A DNA stretch of 36,467 nucleotides, taken from Kiloniellaceae bacterium. GTDB taxonomy: Bacteria; Pseudomonadota; Alphaproteobacteria; Kiloniellales; Kiloniellaceae. Positions 15,576 through 21,888 of the stretch are shown in pieces. The first letter of the stretch is position 1. Each line of letters opens with the position of its first letter. The DNA is taken from the NCBI GenBank assembly GCA_009377535.1, contig WHTV01000037.1, positions 1-36,467 on the forward strand, in the 5' to 3' direction. The translations under genes were made by a program, and so were the position numbers. The notes under the pieces are model-generated. The model saw nothing but the letters and a program-made list of their open reading frames with translations, did no database searches and had not been told where the DNA came from.

Positions 15576-16667
15576 TTATTCAGGCTGCAGCAGCACGATG
15601 TCGCGCGCGCGCACCTGGACCGAGACCTCGGCGCCTTCGGCGTGGGGGCGCTGATCGATCGGGTTGATAACCTGCAGGCTGTGGGCGCCGACGGTGACGA
15701 AGTAGCGGGCGGATTGGCCCTGGTAGTCGACCGTCTCGATGCGCCCGGCAAGATTGGTGACGTCGGCCTCCGGCGTCGGCGAGGCGGCGAGACGCAGCTT
15801 CTCGGCGCGCACGACGAGGCGCAGGCTCGCGCCGTCCCCCGCCTCGAGCACGCCGTCCGGCTCGGCCAGGATATCGCCCAGCCCGCCGACAGCGAGGCGC
15901 AGAAGCCCATCGGCGCGGCCCAGCACCCGGCCGTCCAGCAGATTGGAGTTGCCGAGGAAGCGGGCCACGAACTCGGAGCGCGGACGGGTGTAGACCTCCT
16001 CCGGCGAGCCCTGCTGCTCGATGCGACCCTGGTTCATCACGATGATCTTGTCGGACATTGCCAGCGCTTCGGACTGATCATGGGTGACGAAGATGGTGGC
16101 GATGCCGAGCTGGTGCTGGATCTTCTTCAACTCGACGCGCATCTCTTCGCGCAAGTTGGCATCCAGCGCCGAAAGCGGCTCGTCGAGCAGCAGCACATCG
16201 GGTTCGACGACGATGGCGCGGGCCAGGGCGATGCGCTGCTGCTGACCTCCGGACAGCTGGTTGGGAAGACGCTCGGCCATCTGCGGCAGCTGCACCAGGT
16301 CCAGGGCGCGCTGGACGCGCTTGGCAATCTCCGGATTCGCCACCTTGCGGTACTTGAGGCCGAAGGCGACGTTGTCGAACACCGACTTGTGGGGGAAGAG
16401 AGCGTAGTTCTGGAACACGATGCCCAGGTTGCGCTTGTGGATGGGCACGTCGTTCACCCGCGCGCCCTTGATCAGGATATCGCCAGCCGTGGGGGCGGCA
16501 AGGCCGGCCACCATGCGCAGGGTGGTGGTCTTGCCGCAGCCCGACGGGCCGAGCAGGGTGACGAAAGCGCCGGCTTCGACGCTGAGGTCGATCGGCTGCA
16601 CGGCCGTGAAGTTGCCGTAGCGCTTCACCACCTCGCGCAGCTCCACGACCGGCTGGCGATCGCTCAT
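15576..16667 (-). CDS. ABC transporter ATP-binding protein, PotA-like
   Basis: The 363-residue importer ATPase has Walker [10 protein letters not shown] (40-48), Q-loop near 86, signature LSGGQ (138-142), Walker B VLLLDE (158-163), switch His in VTHDQSEA, and a C-terminal TOBE-type regulatory domain from about residue 240. The whole matches spermidine/putrescine-type PotA. The ATG at 16667 with GGAG 9 bases upstream is preferred over an in-frame upstream extension into the preceding gap and binding-protein gene. It energises the two permeases encoded upstream in the same operon. Confidence 0.92.
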   Translation of the reverse strand: MSDRQPVVELREVVKRYGNFTAVQPIDLSVEAGAFVTLLGPSGCGKTTTLRMVAGLAAPTAGDILIKGARVNDVPIHKRNLGIVFQNYALFPHKSVFDNVAFGLKYRKVANPEIAKRVQRALDLVQLPQMAERLPNQLSGGQQQRIALARAIVVEPDVLLLDEPLSALDANLREEMRVELKKIQHQLGIATIFVTHDQSEALAMSDKIIVMNQGRIEQQGSPEEVYTRPRSEFVARFLGNSNLLDGRVLGRADGLLRLAVGGLGDILAEPDGVLEAGDGASLRLVVRAEKLRLAASPTPEADVTNLAGRIETVDYQGQSARYFVTVGAHSLQVINPIDQRPHAEGAEVSVQVRARDIVLLQPE

Positions 16668-16701
16668 CAAAGGAATCTCCCAGGCTTGCCAAGTGAGGGG
16701 C

Positions 16702-16737
16702 GGCGGGCCGTTCCTTCGCGGTGAAGGGCGACCCGCC
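16702..16737 (-). other. Intercistronic bulged hairpin after the binding-protein gene
   Basis: GGCGGG (16702-16707) pairs with CCCGCC (16732-16737) and inside it CCTTC (16713-16717) pairs with GAAGG (16723-16727), giving a two-part stem in the 79-base gap between the binding-protein stop and the ATPase start. Structures like this often protect the upstream binding-protein message and lower downstream expression. There is no poly-U, so it is not a simple terminator. Confidence 0.45.
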
Positions 16738-16746
16738 GTAGCATCC

Positions 16747-17901
16747 TCAGTAGCCCTTCTGCACGCGGCCGAAGGTCTTCGACCACTCGGCCTCGTTGCC
16801 GTTCCAGTAGGCCGGACTGGCAAAGGTGAGGCCGGCGAGCTTGCCGGTCGGGTCGAAGGCCGGCAATTCGGGAATCTTCTCGCCGAGATCGACCTTGGTG
16901 GGATCGAGCGAAGGCGGATAGTTCTGCCCCTCGGCCACGGCGATCGCCACATCCGGCTCCAGCATGAAGTTCAGGAGCTCCTCGCAAGCTTCCAGCGGGC
17001 TGCCCTTGAGGACCATGAGGCACTCCTGCCAGGCATAGCCGTTGGGCGCGTCGTAGTAGCCGATCGGATGGCCCTGCTGCTGCAGCGCCGCGATGCGCCC
17101 GGACCAGCCCTCGGTGACGTAGATCTCGCCTTCGGCCAGCAGGCTCATGAGTTCGGCACCGGAGCCCCAGTACTTCAGGGCGAGGTCGCGGTGCGCGCGG
17201 ATGGCGTCCCACACGGCATCCATGTCCTTGATGTCGTTGGGGTCCTGATCGGTCGCCAGGGCGCCGTACCAGATCCGCGTGCGCCAGTCGCCCGACCCAC
17301 CGATCTTGCCCTTGTACTCTGGGTCGATCAGGATGCGGGCGCCTTTTTGCTCCATCTCTTCCTTGCTGATCTTCTCGGTGTTGTACGCCAAGCCGGTGGT
17401 GCCGTAGTCGTAAGGCGCGGCCGAGAGCTTGCCGCCGGTGACGCCGCGGAAGGGCTCCATCAAGGCGGTCATCACGTACTGCAGGTTCGGGATGTTGTCC
17501 TCGTTGAGCACCACGTCATAACCGAGGTTGACGTAGCGGGCGTAGTCGAAGACGCCGCTGGCGTGGAAGATGTTGTATTCGCCTTCCTGGCCGGCTTTGA
17601 CGCGGTTGAGGTACTCGTCGCCGCTGGCGAAGGTGCCGTCGATCACCGTGATACCCGTATTCTTGGTGTAGGGGTCGAAGGCGTATTTGCGGAAGGCCTC
17701 CGAGACCACGCCGCCCCAGCCGTCGAAGCGGACACTCTCCGGCGTGGCAGCCAGCGCCTGGCGTTGCAGGCCTTTCAGCGGACCGCCGGTAAGCCCGGCG
17801 CCGAGGCTGGCGGCACCCAGCAGCGTCAGGAACGTGCGGCGTTCGAGGTCGCCGTTGCGGAAACGCTCGAGCAGTCTTTGATAGCGAGTGGTTTCATCCA
17901 T
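16747..17901 (-). CDS. Tat-exported PotD-like ABC substrate-binding protein
   Basis: The 384-residue periplasmic protein has a long n-region and a twin-arginine signal, ERRTFLTLLGAASLGAG (about residues 20-36), with probable cleavage in QALAATP near 50. The mature part has the polyamine-type binding protein pattern: RFDGWGG at the start, FHASGVFDYARYVN, YDYGTTGLAYN and EGWSGRIAAL. It belongs to the COG0687 group (spermidine/putrescine-like, opine, related cations). Tat export means that it folds before secretion. The ligand is probably a di-cationic amine or amino acid, since the operon also encodes acetylpolyamine-type and aminotransferase enzymes. A 60-base gap with a palindrome separates it from the permease gene upstream. 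Confidence 0.9.
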   Translation of the reverse strand: MDETTRYQRLLERFRNGDLERRTFLTLLGAASLGAGLTGGPLKGLQRQALAATPESVRFDGWGGVVSEAFRKYAFDPYTKNTGITVIDGTFASGDEYLNRVKAGQEGEYNIFHASGVFDYARYVNLGYDVVLNEDNIPNLQYVMTALMEPFRGVTGGKLSAAPYDYGTTGLAYNTEKISKEEMEQKGARILIDPEYKGKIGGSGDWRTRIWYGALATDQDPNDIKDMDAVWDAIRAHRDLALKYWGSGAELMSLLAEGEIYVTEGWSGRIAALQQQGHPIGYYDAPNGYAWQECLMVLKGSPLEACEELLNFMLEPDVAIAVAEGQNYPPSLDPTKVDLGEKIPELPAFDPTGKLAGLTFASPAYWNGNEAEWSKTFGRVQKGY

Positions 17902-17937
17902 CTCCCATACCTTTCCCTGGTTGGCGGTTTGTTGTCG

Positions 17938-17950
17938 TTGACCTGGTCAA
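17938..17950 (-). promoter_or_regulatory. Perfect palindrome TTGACC-T-GGTCAA before the binding-protein gene
   Basis: A 13-base perfect inverted repeat (6-bp arms, one central base) lies in the 60-base gap between the permease stop (17962) and the binding-protein start (17901). GGTC/GACC half-sites are common in GntR-type operators. It could be an internal control point; no regulator of that class is in the window. Confidence 0.3.
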
Positions 17951-17961
17951 AATCCTTGAGC

Positions 17962-18768
17962 TCACTTCAGCGTCGTCGCCATGCGGCGGGCGATGGCCGC
18001 GCCGAGCAGCGGCACGGCGACGGTGACGACCACCATGACAGCGCCCAGCGCGTTGATTTCCGGGCTGATCGAGTGGCGCAGCATGGCGAAGATCTGCGTC
18101 GGCACGGTCTCGACGCCGCCCGGCTTCCAGAACAGCGTGCCGGTGATGTCGTCGAAAGAGATCGTGAAGGCGAAGATCATGCCGGCGAAGACCGCCGGCA
18201 TGATGAGCGGCAGGGTCACCTCGCGGAAGGTCTGGAAGCCGTTGGCCCCGAGGCTGAGCGCCGCCTCCTCGAACTCGCGGCGCACCGCCACGAGGCGCGC
18301 CTGGACGATCAGCACCACGAAGGGCAGGGTGAAGATGACATGGCCGAGCAGCAGGAGCAGAAAACTCTTCGGCATCTCCAGCCAGCGCAGGAAGAGCAGC
18401 AGGGCGACGGCCAGCACCACCTCCGGCACCAGGATCGGCGCGATCATCGCCGTGGTGATGAGGCCCTTGCCGCGAAAGTCGTAGCGCACCAGGGCGAGGC
18501 TCGCGAGCACGCCGATGGTGGTGGAGAGCACGGCCGTCAGTCCGCCCAGCAGAACCGAGGTCTTGAAGGCGCGCACGATGGCGTCGTTGTTCCACAGCGC
18601 GGCGAACCAACGGACGCTGAAGCCCTCCATGGGAAAGCTGCCGAACTGGTTGGCGTTGAAGGCGAGCAGCACCACCACGGCCACCGGCAGGAACATGAAG
18701 AGGTAGACCAGCACCGTGAAGGCGCGGATCAGGCTCCAGCCGGTTATCGCCCGGGCGAGCGCGCTCAT
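17962..18768 (-). CDS. ABC transporter permease, PotC-like
   Basis: The 268-residue inner-membrane protein has six predicted hydrophobic segments and the coupling EAA loop EEAALSLGANGFQTFREVTLP (about residues 168-188), which contacts the ATPase. The FDDITGTLFWKPGG stretch near 206-220 is typical of PotC/YdcV-type permeases. Its ATG overlaps the stop of the upstream permease (ATGA), so the two permeases are translationally coupled and likely form the heterodimer. Confidence 0.92.
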   Translation of the reverse strand: MSALARAITGWSLIRAFTVLVYLFMFLPVAVVVLLAFNANQFGSFPMEGFSVRWFAALWNNDAIVRAFKTSVLLGGLTAVLSTTIGVLASLALVRYDFRGKGLITTAMIAPILVPEVVLAVALLLFLRWLEMPKSFLLLLLGHVIFTLPFVVLIVQARLVAVRREFEEAALSLGANGFQTFREVTLPLIMPAVFAGMIFAFTISFDDITGTLFWKPGGVETVPTQIFAMLRHSISPEINALGAVMVVVTVAVPLLGAAIARRMATTLK

Positions 18769-19640
18769 CGAAAGCTCTTGGCCAGTTGGCCGATGCCGGC
18801 AAAGCGCGTGTAGAGCATCACCACCGAGCCGAGAATGACCAGCAGGGCAAGGGAGAGGGCCGAGCCGAGCGGCCAGTCGAGCTGGGTGATGATGGCCTCG
18901 AAGACCAGGTTGGCGAACATCGCGTCACGCGGCCCGCCCAGCACCATCGGCGTGATGTAGGTGCCGGCGCCGAGCACGAAGCAGAGCAGGCTGCCGGCGG
19001 CGAGGCCGGGCAGCGACAGCGGCAGGGTGATCTGCAGGAAGGCTTGCCAGCCGGTCGCACCGAGCGAGCGTGCCGCGTCGACCAGGTTGGGGTCGATGCC
19101 GTCGAGGCTGACGTAGATGTTGAGAATCATGAAGGGCAGCAGGAAATGGACCAGCCCGAGGATGACCGTGCCCTCGTTGTAGAGGATCTGCAGCGGCTCG
19201 GAGATCGCGCCGGTCCACAGAAGGAAGACGTTCAACGCCCCGCTGACGCCCAGAATGTTGATCCAGGACATCGTGCGGATGATGTAGCTGATCCAGAACG
19301 GCAGCATGAGCAGCAGGATCAGCACCGTCTTGTGGCGGGTCGTCGAGCGCGCGATGAAATAGGCGGGCACGTAGCCGAGCAGGATGCAGAGCAGGGCGGA
19401 GATGGCGGCGATGCGCAGGGTCTGCAGCAGGATGTCGCGGTAGAAACGGTCGGTCAGCACCTCGACCCAGTTGTCGAGGTGGAAGCCGACCTGTTCGGAG
19501 CCGACCGCGCTGCGCAGCCAGAAGGAGTAGACCAGGATGAAGCAGATCGGGATGGCGAGCAGCAGGACGACCGCGCCCAGCGCCGGCGACATCAGGATCC
19601 ACGGGCGCATGCCCGGCGCCTCGGCGTCGCTGGCTGCCAT
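18765..19640 (-). CDS. ABC transporter permease, PotB-like
   Basis: The 291-residue protein is the first gene of the minus-strand operon. It has an N-terminal hydrophobic segment at about 17-40, a large periplasmic loop, and five further segments. LPFWISYIIRTMSWINILG is a hallmark of PotB-type permeases, and VDAARSLGATGWQAFLQITLPLS (about 186-208) is the EAA loop. A strong GGGGGAG site lies 4-9 bases before the ATG. The 129-base divergent gap to the LysR gene should hold the operon promoter. Confidence 0.92.
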   Translation of the reverse strand: MAASDAEAPGMRPWILMSPALGAVVLLLAIPICFILVYSFWLRSAVGSEQVGFHLDNWVEVLTDRFYRDILLQTLRIAAISALLCILLGYVPAYFIARSTTRHKTVLILLLMLPFWISYIIRTMSWINILGVSGALNVFLLWTGAISEPLQILYNEGTVILGLVHFLLPFMILNIYVSLDGIDPNLVDAARSLGATGWQAFLQITLPLSLPGLAAGSLLCFVLGAGTYITPMVLGGPRDAMFANLVFEAIITQLDWPLGSALSLALLVILGSVVMLYTRFAGIGQLAKSFR

Positions 19641-19712
19641 TGCTCCCCCAACCTCTCTGAAAACCCGGCTTATCCTGCACCGGTATGAGAGTGCAGTGTT
19701 CTCCTTCGCCCT

Positions 19713-19741
19713 TTATTGTGCAAATAGATAAGCCCTATACT
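19713..19741 (+). promoter_or_regulatory. Candidate sigma-70 promoter of the LysR gene
   Basis: TTATTG (19713-19718), a 17-base spacer and TATACT (19736-19741) form a plausible -35/-10 pair reading toward the LysR gene. Transcription would start at about 19748, inside the palindrome at 19744-19762. The -10 is close to consensus and the -35 is weak. Confidence 0.4.
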
Positions 19742-19743
19742 GG

Positions 19744-19762
19744 TCATAGATTGTATCTATGA
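19744..19762 (+). promoter_or_regulatory. 19-bp perfect palindrome, probable LysR operator
   Basis: TCATAGAT-TGT-ATCTATGA has two perfect 8-bp arms around a 3-base centre and lies 7 bases before the LysR ATG. A further ATAGAT half-site at 19724-19729 is 22 bases (about two helical turns) from the one at 19746-19751. This suits a LysR tetramer that controls the divergent transporter operon and represses its own gene. Confidence 0.6.
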
Positions 19763-19769
19763 GGTGCCG

Positions 19770-20738
19770 ATGGAACCCTCCAGGCTGAAGGACAGCGGCG
19801 AGCGCCTGGCGCGGGAACTCGACTGGAACCTGCTGCGCACCTTCATGGTGGTGGTGCAGGAAGGCAGCGTGACCGGCGCGGCAAAGCGCCTCTACCTGCG
19901 CCAGCCCACGGTGAGCCACGCCCTGAAGCGCTTGGAGACGCGGCTCGGCAAGCGGCTCATCGAGCGCAGCTCGGCGAGCTTCCGGGTGACGCCGGCGGGC
20001 GAGGTGCTCTACCGGGAATGCGTCGAGATCTACGGCAACGTCGCCCGCGTGGCGGTGCTGACCCGTGAGATCGAGGACGAGATCACCGGCCACGTGCGCA
20101 TCGCCATGGCAAGCCACGTGGTCTCGCCGATCTTCGACGAGGTGCTGGCCGCCTTCCACACCGCCAACCCCAAGGCGACCTACGAGATCGAGGTGGATAC
20201 CTCGGCGGAGGTGACGCGAGGGGTGCAGGAAAAGTCGGCCAGCTTCGGCCTCTGCCTGGTGCACAAGCGCTCCCCGCGGCTCGAGTACAAGATGATCTAC
20301 CGGGAGTATTTCGGCTTCTTCTGTGGGCCGTCGCACCCGCTCTTCGGTCGCGACGATCTGAAGCTGGCAGACCTGAAGGGCCACGCCGCGGTCTCCTTCA
20401 AGACCGACCAGCTGGCCGACGCCCTCAGACCCGTTGCCCTGTTGCGCGCGCAGCACGACCTCGATGACTGGGTGGTCGGCCACTCCTCGCACCTGGAGGA
20501 GGTGCGTCGCATGATCATTGCCGGCCTCGGCATCGGGCCGCTGCCGATCCACGTGGTCTCGCGCGACCTGCGCGACGGTCTGCTGTGGCGCCTGCCGCCC
20601 TACGCGGCGCCGCCGGCCGTCGACATCTACCTGGTATGGAATCCACACACCCACCTGAACCGCGCCGAGGAGGGTCTGCTGGCCGCCCTGCGCGCAGCGA
20701 TCGACGCCAAGCCGCTCAGCGCCCGGACCTACGACTAA
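19770..20738 (+). CDS. LysR-family transcriptional regulator
   Basis: The 322-residue regulator has an N-terminal winged helix-turn-helix (about residues 18-78: LDWNLLRTFMVVVQEGSVTGAAKRL, then QPTVSHALKRLETRLGKRLIER) and a two-lobed effector-binding domain (about 105-310). The ATG at 19770 with GAGG 5 bases upstream is preferred over GTG at 19764. It is divergent from the PotBCDA-like/aminotransferase/BKACE operon and upstream of a TAXI-TRAP operon on its own strand, so it may control either or both. The palindrome at 19744-19762 supports autoregulation and control of the divergent operon. Confidence 0.92.
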   Translation: MEPSRLKDSGERLARELDWNLLRTFMVVVQEGSVTGAAKRLYLRQPTVSHALKRLETRLGKRLIERSSASFRVTPAGEVLYRECVEIYGNVARVAVLTREIEDEITGHVRIAMASHVVSPIFDEVLAAFHTANPKATYEIEVDTSAEVTRGVQEKSASFGLCLVHKRSPRLEYKMIYREYFGFFCGPSHPLFGRDDLKLADLKGHAAVSFKTDQLADALRPVALLRAQHDLDDWVVGHSSHLEEVRRMIIAGLGIGPLPIHVVSRDLRDGLLWRLPPYAAPPAVDIYLVWNPHTHLNRAEEGLLAALRAAIDAKPLSARTYD

Positions 20739-20755
20739 ACCAATTCGACATTGGT
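20739..20755 (+). promoter_or_regulatory. Inverted repeat ACCAAT-N5-ATTGGT
   Basis: Perfect 6-bp arms with a 5-base spacer begin directly after the LysR stop codon and lie 107 bases upstream of the TAXI binding-protein gene. TGGTCATA follows its right arm (20752-20759) and also occurs at 19741-19748 beside the LysR palindrome, hinting at a shared regulator. It is a candidate operator for the TRAP operon. Confidence 0.4.
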
Positions 20756-20770
20756 CATATCTGTCTCGAT

Positions 20771-20807
20771 TGTTCGCTTGAATTCTGTAAACTGTTGACA
20801 CGAACAG
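20771..20807 (+). promoter_or_regulatory. Nested inverted repeats before the TAXI gene
   Basis: TGTTCG (20771-20776) pairs with CGAACA (20801-20806), and CTGTT (20792-20796) pairs with AACAG (20803-20807). A consensus TTGACA lies at 20795-20800, but no good -10 sits 17 bases downstream. This AT-richer stretch is probably the promoter or operator region of the TRAP genes. Confidence 0.3.
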
Positions 20808-20862
20808 AAACGGCAGGGGGCGCAACCCCTCCGGCGGACAAGAGACAAGAGGAGGAACGAAC

Positions 20863-21816
20863 GTGAGGAAAACGGCCCTGATAGCGGCTGCCGTGGTTAC
20901 CGCCTGGGCGGGCGGCACGGCCTCGGCCCAGAATGTCACCGACATCGCCTGGGGCGGCTCGAATCCCGGCGGCGTGATGTACTACATGGTCGGCGTCGCC
21001 GGCACCGAGATCGGCAATGAGCTGCCCGACGTGAACATCACCCAGGTCACCACCGGCGGCTCCACCGAGAACGCCAAGCGCCTCATCAAGGGCGAGCTCG
21101 ACATGGGCATCGTCTACGGCTCCCACGTCTATATGGCGCTGCAGCAGACCGGCCCCTTCGAGGGCGGCGACAAGGGCAGCATGCTGCGTGGCGTCGCCAT
21201 GGCCTACGAGGGGCCGACCTACTTCGTGACCCTCGGCGGCAGCGGCATCGAGAAGCTGGAGGGCCTCGAGGGCAAGAAGGTGGCGCTCGGCCCGCCGGGC
21301 TCGGGCACGGTGTTCAACTGCTCCAACATCCTCACGGCGCTCGGCCTGCTCGACTCCATCGAGCCGCAGATGCTGACCTTCGCCGACGCCGGCCGCGCGC
21401 TCGGCAACGGCCAGATCGACGCCTTCTGCCAGTCCTCGTCGCCCGCAGCGGCGGTCACCGAGCTGGCCGAGACGCGCGAGGTGCTGGTGCTGCCCTATGA
21501 CGAGGCACAGCTCGCCAAGGTCGCTGAGACCTATCCCTTCTATCACACCGGCACCATGCCGGAGACCACCTACAAGGGCGTGCCGGCGATCGACATGCCC
21601 TTCACCACGGTCTACTGGGTGGCACATGAGCGCGTGCCGCCGGAGGTCGTGCAGAAGATTGTCGACATCGCGTATGCCAAGCAGGAGGCCCTGGCCAAGG
21701 GCCACAAGGCCTGGGCGCAGATGAAGCCCGATATCGCCAACTTCCAGACGCTCGGCGCGCCGCTTCATCCCGGTGCCGAAGCCTACTACAAGTCGATGGG
21801 TCTCTGGCCCAACTGA
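20863..21816 (+). CDS. TAXI-family TRAP transporter solute-binding protein
   Basis: The 317-residue periplasmic protein starts with GTG at 20863, after a strong AGGAGG site about 7 bases upstream. It has a Sec signal peptide (MRKTALIAAAVVTAWAGG, cleavage after ASA near residue 22). The mature protein has the TAXI pattern: GGVMYYMVGVAGTEIGNEL, TTGGSTENAKRLIKGELDMGIVYG, VALGPPGSGTVFNCSNIL and GQIDAFCQSSSPAAAVTELAE. TAXI proteins deliver ligands such as 2-oxoglutarate or other carboxylates or amino acids to fused TRAP permeases, and the permease gene follows 72 bases later. The ligand cannot be read from sequence. Confidence 0.93.
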   Translation: MRKTALIAAAVVTAWAGGTASAQNVTDIAWGGSNPGGVMYYMVGVAGTEIGNELPDVNITQVTTGGSTENAKRLIKGELDMGIVYGSHVYMALQQTGPFEGGDKGSMLRGVAMAYEGPTYFVTLGGSGIEKLEGLEGKKVALGPPGSGTVFNCSNILTALGLLDSIEPQMLTFADAGRALGNGQIDAFCQSSSPAAAVTELAETREVLVLPYDEAQLAKVAETYPFYHTGTMPETTYKGVPAIDMPFTTVYWVAHERVPPEVVQKIVDIAYAKQEALAKGHKAWAQMKPDIANFQTLGAPLHPGAEAYYKSMGLWPN

Positions 21817-21888
21817 GGCGCGCGGTCGGCGGCCCTACCCGGCAGCCGCCGGGCGGGGCCGCGCCGCTTCCGGGAAGAACCTCCAAGC

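Noticed and set aside
14295..16724. Plus-strand open frame of 809 codons across the aminotransferase and ABC ATPase
   Set aside because: Antisense of two proteins with intact PLP and Walker motifs; composition is shadow-like.
16693..18813. Plus-strand open frame of 706 codons across the binding protein and permease
   Set aside because: Same reasoning: antisense to a Tat-exported binding protein and a permease with an EAA loop.
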